A stretch of DNA of 64,000 nucleotides from the NCBI GenBank assembly GCA_027886175.1, contig JAJNNQ010000075.1, forward strand, positions 6,427,001-6,491,000, in the 5' to 3' direction. This DNA is from Phylloscopus collybita. Taxonomy: Eukaryota > Chordata > Aves > Passeriformes > Phylloscopidae. Under the pieces are notes generated by a model. It saw nothing but the letters and a program-made list of their open reading frames with translations. It searched no databases and had not been told where the DNA came from. Each line of letters starts with the position of its first letter. Position 1 is the stretch's first letter. The position numbers were made by a program, and so were the translations under genes. Positions 24,120 to 35,422 of this stretch are shown here, piece by piece.

Positions 24120-27054
24120 GTCATGTCATACTTAAAAGAAAAATGTTGATTTATGTTCTTCCAAAAATGTCAAAGTCTCAAACTGTGCAGCAAGCATCAC
24201 TTCAGGCTATGAAAACAGGGAAAATAAGAATTGAGGGGGCAGGGATTCAGTTTAGGGATGAACAAATGGAAGGAGGAGTAAGGTCATGGCTTGCCTGGTC
24301 CACCTAGGGGAGCTCAGCTCCTCTTCCAAACTCTCTGTCAGACAAACAGTGCCAGTCCATTCCAAGTAATTCTGCTTTACCTTCAAAAGCCAGTGTCTAT
24401 TGCTGTTGTCAATAAAATATGGGAGAAAAAAAAAGGAATTATTGCTAAAATTGAGGTGAGTTGGTTTGGCACAGAGGTTAAAAATGTTCCTTAAAAAGAA
24501 ACAGTTCAGAAAATAGCCTATCTTTGCTGAATTCTGTTTATTCCACATCTGAAAGGACAATGTTTGCAATTTTCCTGAACAATGTATGTGAGAATGTATA
24601 TCAAGTCATATCATAGAGATCATTATTTTGCTACTTAGAGACACTTCAAATACTTCAGATGATATCTGAAATCATAAAATATCAATTTCAGCAACCAGGA
24701 GACTCCTCTTGATGGGGTGAAGGTGCAGATGCTTTCCCATGTCACTCAGTGGCATACTTGGAAAGAGTTCTCTGTGTTGATACCCAGAAGTCTCAAGTAT
24801 TTACACATCTGTATGAGCAGGTGTGGGGTTAAGTCCCAGAACACGTATTATGCAAGGCAAGTGATAGACCAAGACATTATTTGTTTCCTAACTCCATAAT
24901 TAGGCTCCCAAATGAGTGACTGCTGATTGCTTAGCACTTTTTAAAGCCTTAAGGCTGCAACTTCTGCAAAATTAATGAAAGTGGTTTCAGGGGAACTTTA
25001 CAGCTTGCACAGAATCTAAAAGATTGTAGTCCTCAGGAATTTTGTTCCTTCTAACCAAAAGCAAAGATCTGGATCCATGGAAAGATAAATGTAAAATTAA
25101 TTCAGGGAAGCTACAGAATCTTTAAATTTGAAGCAAATGGGGCTTAAAAAAATTGTGGCTGACAAAATGTAAACACACATTTTAATGTCTAGATAGCCAG
25201 AATAAGATTTTAGTCAATGATTTTCTCATTTTGATTTATTTAGTCATAAGTTTTTCATGGCTATTGATCTCAAAAAGTTTAAATGGGCTTCTTTCTATCT
25301 CAAGAGAGATAGAAAAGACTAGGAGACCTAAGCTGTTTCAGTTCTGGTTTTCTTTCTTCTGCCATGACAAAAATAAAAACCCCAGCATGTTTTGGTTTTC
25401 CGTTCATTTATTTATTGTTTGACAACTCCTGAATTTAAGACCAATATTAACCTAGGAGCTGCCAGACTGAATCAATCCAGCAATCTCTCTAATTCAGTTC
25501 TGTCTCCAGGGAAGCCAAATGCTGGAATAAGAAGGTACAAAAAGACCTATGAGCAGGCAGGTAAGGAATAAATTAGTTTCTTTTAAAATATTTGTTATAA
25601 TAAGAAAGATAGCAGTGATATCTAGCCAAGGGTTCATATATTCAGTAGAATTATTCTCTGCCTTATTTTTGTCACCAGTATTCCTGGAAATTAAGAGAAG
25701 GAATGCAAACGAGAATGCCCAGTGCAAGTACCTCTGACCTTTGGAAATAATTGGATGTGGATCCAAACCTGGCAGCCCTATCATGTACTAAACTCTCCTA
25801 AAATCATCCTATCCATCAGCTGGACAGGGAAAGGGAAACATGGAAGAAAAGGTCACATTAGCAGGAAGCATCTGGCATGATTCCACAAGGTTCCTATTAT
25901 TTAGTGGGACCAGTTTCTGCTCTTCAAATTCCAAATTCGTGCCAAAATCTGGTGGCACAAACATGCACAGAATTTCACACTTTGATATGTACTGTATCAG
26001 GCTGACATTTCAGAAATTATATGCAAGGACTTACACTCACGTGACTGCAAATAATAGTGGTCCAGTTCCCCAGAGAGAGCACTAAACTCCTACTACATCC
26101 TCTGCAAACACTGCCATGAGGCACTGCAGATTGGCTCTGCAGTGTACACACACATAAACCACCTTGCTTTAGTTGAAAGGCTGAAGATTTATTAGAGGAA
26201 AGGATTATAATGATGCAGTTTAAACAGTTAACTAAACATAAATTGATGAAGAAAAGAACCCCAAAAAACAGCTTAGTAAGAGGTTAGCTCTTCCTTCAAC
26301 ACATGGACAGCACTGCTTCTACCGTTAAAGAAAAAATCATACTGTGTTCCCAGAGTTGTTTTTCTCTTGGGCTCTTAAGGAAAAGGGATTTTCCAAACCA
26401 CTATAGATCAGTCCTATGACCCAAAACGTTCCTTCTGTTTTTGAGCAAGTACATGAAGCATTGAATAATGAGCCACAAATCTTCTGGCAGAAATCCTTGG
26501 ACAGTAGTATGGAGATAGCTCAGCTGACTTTGTGCCTGTATTTCTGCTGAGGTGCAGACACATGGAGGCCTTGTGGGATGCCAGAATATCCATTTCTGGA
26601 GGAATCTTGCATGCACAGAGTTAAGCCCCCCTTCAGCCAGTTTGCACTCTGAACTGACAAGGTGTGAGAGGAGAAAGGGAAAAGTAGATCAGAAAAGCAT
26701 AAAGAGACAGTAAATCTTCAGGGGCCTTGCTGGTATATCTGACTGACTGCTTTACTGCCCATCACCAGGGTCACTTATTATGCCTTTTTCCAGCAAGCCA
26801 GTGACAGGAAAGTCCTGAGTACAGGGGGGTTATCTCTTTATAGGATCTAGTTCTGTCCTCACCACAGCTAGTGAGGAATGATGAGAAACCTCACAGATCT
26901 AACTAGATCATACCGGGAAATATGATCTGAAGCTTGAGATGTTAATCTAAACATCTCTGGTTTCCCAGAGAAGTGGCAGCTAAATTCAACCATCTGAGAG
27001 TTATTCTTTGCAAAACTCCTTGGTTTTGTCTTCCTGATCTGGTGTTATATGGAT
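24120..27054. other. AT-rich DNA without a supported gene
   Basis: Only short frames occur and no repeat family was recognised. AATAAA-like words occur, as expected by chance in AT-rich DNA. Confidence 0.5.
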
Positions 27055-27200
27055 GGAACCATAGAATTTTTTAGATTGGAAAAAGACCTCTATTGGCACT
27101 GTGTTCAACCATTAACCCAACACCACTGTGGTCACACTAAACCAAGTGCCAATGACCAAAGACCAAAGGATCCAAATACTTAGAGGTCCCTTGGTGTGGG
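27055..27200 (-). mobile_element. CR1 3' end fragment
   Basis: The plus strand reads as the reverse complement of a CR1 3' end: ATAGAATTTTTTAGATTGGA (27062-27081), AAAAGACCTCTATTGGCACT (27082-27101), then CAACCATTAACCCAACACCA (27105-27124) and an ACTAAACCAAGTGCC segment. It decays after about 27200. Confidence 0.8.
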
Positions 27201-28273
27201 TCTCCACAGAACGTTGCTGTTTCACCAGTCTCAAAGATCTTTAGAGTGACAACTGCCCCATCACTGCAGACAGAGAAAAAAATACCTCCAAAAGAAATCT
27301 AGAAATGCAAATTTTCAACAGTAGTGCTCACATCACATTCCTACAGATTTTAACCCAATGTCTCTAAACAAGTAAAGACAGACCCAATAGAATATTTTCT
27401 GCCATACATCCTTATAAACACCACCAATCCTCCCCAGAGCAGCTTCCTATTTAGATCAAACATCTAGTTTTTGTTTTCTTCAATTAAAAAAAATATTATT
27501 TTGCACTAGTCTCTGGGAGTGGAACAACATGTATTATCAAGGAGATTTCTCAAGATCAAGCTATATACTTAAGGATTTTTTTTGTTCTGTGGTGATTTTT
27601 TTCCCTTTCCACAAGTTGATTGGAGACAAATCAAGAAATCAACAGCCTCAAGAAATACTGTTGTGTCTGAAGACACTTTTTAAGCAGAAAGAAAAAATCA
27701 TCAGTCACATTGCTTGTTCTGAATCATTCACTCAACACTATTACTGACAACTTGGAGTTCATCCAAAGGTTCTGTGCTCCATATTGTGTTCAGAAGCAAA
27801 TATTCTCTAAAGAAATGTTTTTGCATGTTAATGACTTACTTGCCTTCAGTAAGCAGCTACACATGTCAATAGAAATTATACCAAGTTTAAGATTCTGTTG
27901 ATAACAGCTTTAATGCAACATCATACATTATATTTTCAGATGCAGCAATCTGTCTCATCCTAATTCTGGGACTGCTAAGATCATCCTTACTAGGCCTATA
28001 AATCACAAAGCAGCTGCAGTTATCTGTCACACAAGGGCTGGACTGGAGCTGCTTAAGCTCCTCCTCCACAGCACTGCCAATTCACCTTAATAACAAATCC
28101 TGGGTAGAACAGAAATAAATCACCAATCCCTTACATTAAAATGTGTATTCTTCATTGTGAGAAGGTAGTTCTTCAAAACTTCTGCATGAGAGAAGAGAAA
28201 AAAAAAAATGGCTTTGCTATATGATAAGGTAGAAAGTGTATCTTGCAAGGTCTAGGTGCAACAAAATCATAAT

Positions 28274-28337
28274 GGGTCTTAAAGGAATGGGGACTAAAGG
28301 AATAGGGTCTAAAGGAATGGGGTCTAAAGGAATGGGG
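28274..28337. repeat. Small minisatellite, 15-bp unit, four copies
   Basis: The unit GGTCTAAAGGAATGG is repeated about four times in tandem. The first copy has one extra base and the second has GGACTAAAGGAATAG. The period of 15 makes the opposite-strand frame (28173-28409) look like a repetitive HSFRP peptide, but there is no other sign of coding. Confidence 0.95.
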
Positions 28338-29263
28338 GAAAGCTTTCCCGAAATGAAACATCCCAATGCTGCACAGCAGTCCCTTATCTTTTAGGACAGT
28401 AAACATCATGTGAAGATTTCTCTGATTTTCCTCTATTTTGGGTGTATATTGCTTCAGAGAGCAGTTTTGCTCATATTTTAAACCTGCTCTTCATCCCTTG
28501 CATGATTTTCTTGAGACATGGTTTAATATGAAACATTCTTGAGGTACCCAGATTTATTTATATTTCAGAAAATATTTTTCCCCACAAAATGGGTTTATTA
28601 AACTAAACCCAAATGCAAAATCATGCTCTGACAAATTTAGACCAATGTTCTGAACCTATCTCTCCATCTCTAATCAGCTGATTTTAGGCTAATCAGAAAA
28701 CTACTTTTTTGCTCCTCTCAGTGGAGCAACTTCATTTCTGATGTGTTACAGAAGTGTTCCATCCTGTGCTGTAGAAATTAAATATTCACCAGCAAAGAAC
28801 TGTGACTAAAGCTCAGTTCACCTAATTGTAGTTATCTCATTGAGTCTTCCAGTCATCTGTAGCAGAAAATGCATCCATTAGGGAGGGTCTAAACAAAAAT
28901 AAAGAATTTGGTTGTCTCCATGTACGGTTAATAGCTCCACAGATGGCTCCATCTAAGTGAAATATAGACTGTAAAATATAGGAAACAAAATATCTATCCT
29001 TATTTTCAAAGATGATAATTAATATAAGGAAGGGTTTAAAAATGCTCAGTCTCTTTAAGTCATAAACATGGAATTACTTCCTTTTTGAATTAATCTTTGC
29101 TAGTGCTGATTTCTATGGTGGATGTATTCTGGCATATATGTACTGTACCATACTTTGGTAGCATTCTCTTTTTCCTAGGAAATCCACACTATAGATTAAA
29201 AAAAGTTTATACACTTCCTTCCATTGCATTAGGAATATTTAATAAACAAAAGCAATTCAAGCA

Positions 29264-29297
29264 TAGATAGGTAGATGGGTAGATAGATAGATAGATA
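29264..29297. repeat. GATA tetranucleotide microsatellite, imperfect
   Basis: ATAG/GATA units from 29264, interrupted by GTAGATGG, then four uninterrupted units ending near 29297. Confidence 0.93.
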
Positions 29298-30084
29298 AAT
29301 ATAATATATGCATGACCTCTATACAGCCTAGAGTGGCTCATTTACAGCTATATAATGAAATGGCTTTCAAGCTTCTGGTTATTCCCTGAAAGAGAATGAA
29401 AAGTATAATTAGGGTTAATTTCACATAAAACCTTTCCAGAATATTTTTATGTGCAAGATAATAGATTACTTTCCAAAAAGGAAAATAAGGCAATGTAAGG
29501 CAGCAATGATAGTGGAGACTCATTTTTCCTAGAAGACTTTTTCTAGGTCACTGTGAGAGGACAGGACATTACAAAGACAAAAGAAACACTTTTAGATTTC
29601 TTCAGGGACTCCCAGATGTGTCCTTCAGCACAGAATGCCTCATTATATTCTTTCAGCACTATGTGCATGTGTGGAAGGTACCAAGGAATTGACACCGTTG
29701 CTGGGAACTACTGAACAGCTTCTCACATCACATTGTTCATTCCCCCAGACAACAGCTCTGGTCCTATTCTCTGCTAATGTCCTGAGCAGTCTGCTAAACA
29801 CCTGCTACAGCACATGATTAAATCGTACTGTGTGGGCACTAAACCTGCAGTGCCAGGGGGGCATTGCAGATGTTTCTTTTAGGTGTGTTGGAAAGGAGAA
29901 CCTTGACACAATACAACCAGTGTCTCCAGGGTACTCTTTCAAGCTCTGACATAAAGACTTTCTCGAAATTTCTTAGTGTCCTGCTTTCAGTAACATCTAG
30001 AGGCCACATCCAGAACATAAAAAAGAGAGATGGCTTTCCTTACTCTGAGACATTACTAATGATTTCAGGCATTAACTAAAATTC

Positions 30085-30215
30085 CCCAACCATGGAGAAG
30101 GCCAGATTGACTGGGGCTCTGAGTCTAGCGAAGATATCTCTGCTCATGGCAGAGGCTTGGAACTAGATGATCTTGAAGGTTTCTTCTAACCCAAATCATT
30201 CTATGATTGCATGAT
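30085..30215 (+). mobile_element. CR1 3' end fragment
   Basis: It contains a decayed 'breaks down to GGCAG' block (TCTCTGCTCATGGCAGAGGC), then TGGAACTAGATGATCTTGAA (30159-30178), TTCTTCTAACCCAAATCATT (30181-30200) and the terminal CTATGATTGCATGATT. This order is diagnostic of an avian CR1 tail in plus orientation. Confidence 0.92.
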
Positions 30216-33200
30216 TTTCCAGAATCTTTCTTATTCAAGATAGAATTTTTATTTATTTCAATTTTATTTTGTTTCCAAACTCTAGTTATTCCTCTATTGT
30301 TAATGCTCTGATAACTTCTACTGGTACTGTTATGCTTTAAATAAGTATTTAAAATTTTATTCCATCCACAGCCTTTGGATAATATGACGCTCAAGGCATT
30401 ATTACTCCGTGGGAAACTGTATTGACTCTCCTTACTACAGTTTAGAAAAGGGAATATGTGGGAAGTATTATTATTCATTTGTGGGCAGATTATTCTTCAT
30501 TTGTTTTTAGCAGAGTATCTATTATATGTAGTTTAATTTGATCCCAAAAATTAGACCCCAACTGAAAACTCCAAGTGCTAATATTATGGATTTTGTAGTC
30601 ACAACTCAAATCTGCGTAAGTTTTTCAGCTTTACTCTTCTGGGATAAAATCTGGGCTTTACTGAAGTCAGCTCTCTCTGAGTTTGTCAGAAAGATGGTGT
30701 CAATCCCACAGAACAGTGCAGAAGGAGACAAGATGAAGTTGCCTGAACTCCTTTGTTCTCCTCCATGAAAAATATCTCAGCCAGGTAAGTTTTTCACACC
30801 CAGGTGCTTAGAACACATCAGAGGGGAAGTAAGTGAATCACCTAGATCTGCTTATCTGCTGTGTGTATTCAAGCTGAATCATTTGATTAATTTTAATTAT
30901 ACTTTTGATGCTTCCTTAAGACAAAAACCTCACACCCCTTGGAAAGTATTACAATACACCTCAGTGTAGTGCATCAGGAGGAGCCATGATTTAGTCCTCC
31001 TATCAATGTAATTCAGCATCAGTAGGGACACCATGATTTCAGCAGAATTCTCAAGTACAATTACTCAAACATGGACGTTTCTAACTCAGGTGTTCAGGTG
31101 CAGGTGTCAAAGTTATTTCAGAAGAATCAAGAGCCCTTAAGATGTATGAAGTGGAATTTGTTTAGCTAAATGAGAATATTTATAGAGTTTGGCTTTTATT
31201 TTTAAGGAAGTCACTCTAGGATGCCTTTGAGGTCAGCAAAGAATAGAGTTACTGTAGCTTGTGGCATGGTTCATCTCACCCTCAGTGAGATAGCTGCATT
31301 TGTTAGGATGAATCGTGTGCTAATCTCCATGGACTATACTGATCAGGTCACCATTGACTATAAAAGCCCAGGCAACTGGCAGACACTTTATGTTCAGTCA
31401 GATGAATCATCTAGCAGGCTTCCAGCCTAACCTTCCTGGGGCATTATTTGAATTCCCCTTAATGCTCCACTAGGAACATCAAGAGTCCTTAGTCCATCAG
31501 CAGAGATGAAGGTATGTCTACATTGATCCTCCAGAAATGGGAGGTAATAGAGGTAATGGAGCTATGTCTTTTACCAGGTGAGGAAATGTGGAGGACTGTC
31601 AAGGCACTCAGCTGACCTTGCTGTGGGTTTTATGGCTAGATAAGCTACCTGCTGCCAGATCGGTACATTAATGAAAGGAAAGGTCCTGAACACTGAATTT
31701 TGGTAATCATCACAGAGGTCTGTGTCTCACCCTTCACTCTGTGAAGCAATTCTTCACTCTCTGGAGAAGCACCATGTTTGTTTCTCAGACTGTCCTTCAA
31801 TGAGACTCTGTGGTAAGAAGGTGCAATGGTAGGAGATTAAGGGCATGATGAAGGTTAGCACCACAGCACCTACTCTGCTGAGAAAACACATCAAAATGAC
31901 GCACTGATAGCAATGTTTAAATATTTGATTCTGAGAAAAAGTCAAAAGGTCAGAAATTTTCTCCTGGGTTTTCTTCTAAAAGAGAATTCCTGAAAAACCT
32001 GATTTGTAAAACATTTCAAGTCATGATGTGTTCTGACAGAAAAAGTTATCATCAAGCTTTTTCTGACCTCTTGATATTAGCATACTTGTATATCTCTCTT
32101 CTTAGTATGTAAGCTTGTAAAATTATTATAAGTTAAAATTAATGTTATTGTTAAGGACAACTAGACCTCCCTCAGGTAGGCTGGCAGCATGCAAAGCCAG
32201 CTTTATTCTGCCCTATTTACGTAACATTTTCATTTTGATTTATTATTGGCTGTGACATTTAAGCAGAACATGTTCCAAGCTAGTCTGTGGGTGTAGACTT
32301 ACTGCACTTAGAGCAGGTGGAGAAAAGGAACAATAAAATTTGTCCCCAGTCAAGTTAATTCAGAAGGGATATCAGAAGTTTCTGAACACTGCACTCATAC
32401 AAGTAATCCAGTCTCTGAGTTTAATGATTTAAAGTACTTCTATGGATATCAGACATCTAAGAAAAGACCTCACTAGGAAATAGAAATGCTGGGACAACAC
32501 ATAAGCTCTGTAAAGGAGGAAGTACATAATTCTGAAGACGACTTGGAAGGATCAGAGAGGCTTGACATCTTTCAGCTTAAAAACAGTGCTTCAGGGTTTG
32601 TGAAAAATTGAAGAAAATAATTCTGTACTGGAAACATAATTGCAGGTACCACTTAACAAAAATGCCCTCAAAGTATAAGGATTTTCAAAGGATCCCATTG
32701 ATGCCTGGACTGGGATAAGGTTAACAGTTCATTTTCCTCATTCTTCCGTACATGCTGCATATCTACAGGGCAAACTGATACAATGAACTCACAACAAGGG
32801 TGAGAGATTAATATTTAGTTATGAGCTAGTGCACCAGGGCAGAATGAACAACAATCATATAAGAATGACACACCTGAGGTTCCATTATGCCCCCATATTA
32901 CAATCCTTGGCAAGGCTGCCCCAGTACAAGCCACCAGCACAGGCTGGTAACACAGCTCCTGCTGGTACAAAGCTTACGGTTGCTCCCATGGCAGAATCAA
33001 GTTATCCCAGCTGCAGAGGCTCTAACCATTGCTGCTTTACTGGCATTTTGAAGTAGTGCAGTTTAATGAACCAATGGTAGTCAGCTGTTAATACCAGCAC
33101 AGAGCGCTAACAAGAGCAGCACCTTCATTTTGAAACAATGCAAAAAATATTAATTTAAAAATAAAGTTAATAAAGCTGCATTGATGAAAGAACAGTCAGT

Positions 33201-33774
33201 AAGTCATCAGTATGCTCTTACCAATCATGAGTTTGAACTTTGTTTTTGCAGACAAAGCTCCTGCTTTCAAAATTAGGGTTCATCTCATCACTTAACTCCT
33301 TTTGGTCTAAGATCTATTCTTCCTGAGATGTTTTTGGGTAGTAACAGCCAAACTTGGAACAGACCATTCAGATGATATTTTGCTCAGGGTAAACATCTAG
33401 GAATCAGGATACACAAACCCAATTTATACTAACAACTTCTGCTTGTTTAGGATAGTTCTCTGCCACTGGGACACCTTTGCATGGAAAGGGCTACTCTAAC
33501 ATGTCCAAACCACCTCACTCTCTTGCCCTCCAGTAAGGTGTAGCTGCATGGAAACTGCTTATTGGGAATGGTTGCTTGCCTGCACTAATTACTGAGCTGT
33601 GATAAGGAACAATTTGGGACACTGCTGGTTGGCTAAAAGAACACCAGGAACAATGCCAATAATCTAACAAGATATGCAACTGAGTTACAGAGCCAAAGGA
33701 CAGTTCCTGACTCCATTTAATTTGCTGGCATAGACACAGTCCCAAGGACTCAATTTTTGCTCCCCACAGGTTTG
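30216..33774. other. AT-rich DNA without a supported gene
   Basis: Reading frames are short and lack recognisable motifs. No repeat family was recognised. Confidence 0.5.
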
Positions 33775-34636
33775 TGTGTCACAGTGAGCCTCGGCTGGAA
33801 GAAGGCTCTGGGGAACTCCAGGTCTGTCAGCCAGACCTCAGTGTCAGGGAAGGTCATGGAACAGATCATCTTGAGTGTGATCTTGCGTACAGGACAACCA
33901 GGGGACCAGCCAACACAGATACACGAAAGGTAGGTCCTGCCTGACCAAACTAGATATCCTCCTTTTACAAGGTGACCTGCTTATGTAGTTGAGGCAAAGG
34001 CAGTGAAGTGTCTACCTGGAGTTTCGTAAAGCCTATGACACCATTTCCCACAATATTCTGGAAAATCTGGCTTCTGAAGGCTGCAATGGAAGCACTCTTC
34101 ATTGGGTTAAAAAATGACTGGGCCAGAGGGTGATGGTGAATAGAGTTAAATCTGGCCAGCAGACAATCTCTATGAGTGCTCAGGTCTCAGTATTGGATCC
34201 AGTCCTAGTTAATATCTTTGTTTATCCAAATGAGGTGATAGAGGGCACACTCAGTTCACACTTGGCACCAAGTTCAGTGGGAATGTCGATGTACTGTAGG
34301 GTAGGAGGGCACTGCAGAGGGATGTGGACAGACTGCATGGATGGTACGAGGCTAGTGGAATGAGGTTCAATAAGAAAAAGGACTGGGTCCTATATTTGGA
34401 TTATGACAAGCCCTCTGGTGCTCCAGGCTGGGGAGAGAGTGGCTAGAAAATAAACAGGAGCCAGCATGTGCCTTGGTGGGCAAGGAGGCCGGTGGAATCC
34501 TGGCCTTCTGTGTCAGCAATAGTGTGGCCAGCAAGACCAGGGCAGTGATTGCCCCTCTGTGCTGGGCTCTGGGGAGGCCACACCTTGAGTGCTGTGTGCA
34601 GATGTGTGCCCCTGGAAAGACACCTCTGTGTGAATT
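33775..34636 (+). mobile_element. CR1 LINE internal fragment (ORF2, RT region)
   Basis: The sequence follows CR1 ORF2: GGGGAACTCCAGGTCTGTCA (33810-33829), GGTAGGTCCTGCCTGACCAA (33929-33948; RT block with CLTN), then CCTATGACACCATTTCCCAC (34032-34051; the RT motif ending FDT/V.H), later the GTATTGGATCCAGTCCTAGT block (34190-34209), and the GGCCACACCTTGAGTGCTGT block (34576-34595). Frameshifts and stops are frequent. The fragment ends just before the putative polyadenylation site of the minus-strand gene. It is a partner of the fragment at 38135-39420. Confidence 0.85.
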
Positions 34637-34678
34637 AAAGTTCCAACAAGACCATCCACCAAAGTAAACAGTAGGGAT

Positions 34679-34684
34679 TTTATT
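34679..34684 (-). terminator. Putative polyadenylation signal AATAAA
   Basis: On the minus strand the signal reads TTAAATAAAATCC. About 20-40 nt downstream is a G/T-rich segment (ACTTTGGTGGATGGTCTTGT, about 34662-34643), as expected for cleavage-factor binding. Cleavage would fall near 34660. It lies about 740 nt after the stop codon of the gene. Confidence 0.55.
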
Positions 34685-34993
34685 TAACAATAAATGTAAA
34701 GTACTGAGGTAGAAAGGAGTAGGAAAAAAGAAGGATTAGAAAGAGAGAGGGAGGAAGAATGAGGCAGAAGGAGGGGGAAGGGATGGAGATACCAAGCAGA
34801 AGATGGACACCACCCTTGGCTTCAGCAGCATCCTGTAGATCCTTCTTCACCCTGCACATCTCAAAGGTGGGCTCCCAGTGGTTCCAGTGGAGATGAAGGT
34901 GGGGGCCCATCATTCTTCTGGGGCTAAGACCTTTCTCCAGTCCATATTGTTGGGACCCAGGAAGGCATTTTCCTAATTGCCACAAAGAAGGAG

Positions 34994-35009
34994 GATAGGC
35001 ATGCCTATC
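34994..35009. repeat. Perfect 16-bp palindrome in the 3' UTR
   Basis: GATAGGCA is followed at once by TGCCTATC. The words ACAAAG (34982-34987) and CTTTGT (35009-35014) extend the symmetry imperfectly. The candidate splice acceptor at 35015 lies right beside it. Confidence 0.9.
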
Positions 35010-35014
35010 TTTGT

Positions 35015-35229
35015 CTGCAATGAAGGTCCAAGGAATATTTCTCACCTCCTAATGAAGCCTGGGCGCAGGGTGGGGATGTACCCACACACTGCAGCCCGAG
35101 AGCCTAAAGTCATCTTGTGTGGGATTCTACAAGGCAGCGCTGTAATCCTTCCTCAGCTGCCTCTTCCTGACCAGGCTGCCTTGGAGTTGGCTTAGGGGTG
35201 GTGGGCTGGGGTCGGGCAGCAGGACCTAC
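35015..35229 (-). other. Candidate 3' UTR intron (GT-AG)
   Basis: On the minus strand a consensus donor CCACAG/GTAGGT (exon end 35230) and an acceptor TTCATTGCAG/ACAAAG (exon restart 35014) bound a 215-nt segment. The stop codon would lie about 190 nt before this junction, beyond the roughly 50-55 nt usual limit, so a spliced form would be a predicted target of nonsense-mediated decay. It may be unused. Confidence 0.35.
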
Positions 35230-35422
35230 CTGTGGCAACTGGTTGCCTTGGGCACCATGCATCCATCCATGTGTCCATCGAAACTTCCATCCATCAGTGA
35301 ATCCACTATGAGCCTCCCTGTGCCCCTGCCTCTGGGAGCTGCGGTTCCCTCTGGGAGCTGCATGGCCTGAGGGTGAGAGGCCATCTCTTGGGATGCCTGG
35401 TGTCTGGTGCTGGCAGCCGGGC

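Larger units (their letters stand above)
27201..30084. other. AT-rich DNA with simple repeats only
   Basis: A 15-bp minisatellite (28274-28337) and a GATA microsatellite (29264-29297) are present. No gene or transposon is supported. Confidence 0.5.
34637..35422 (-). other. Putative 3' untranslated region of the 665-residue gene
   Basis: The region runs from after the TGA stop codon (35425-35423) to the AATAAA signal (34684-34679). It includes GGAT-type short repeats (35257-35300), a good internal GT-AG pair (35229 to 35015) that might be an optional intron, a 16-bp palindrome (34994-35009) and a pyrimidine-rich stretch (minus strand, about 34800-34690). The frame at 35045-34680 is not supported as coding. 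Confidence 0.5.

Noticed and set aside
28274..28337. Short regular repeat as a CRISPR-like array
   Set aside because: The units adjoin directly with no spacers. It is a minisatellite in a vertebrate genome.
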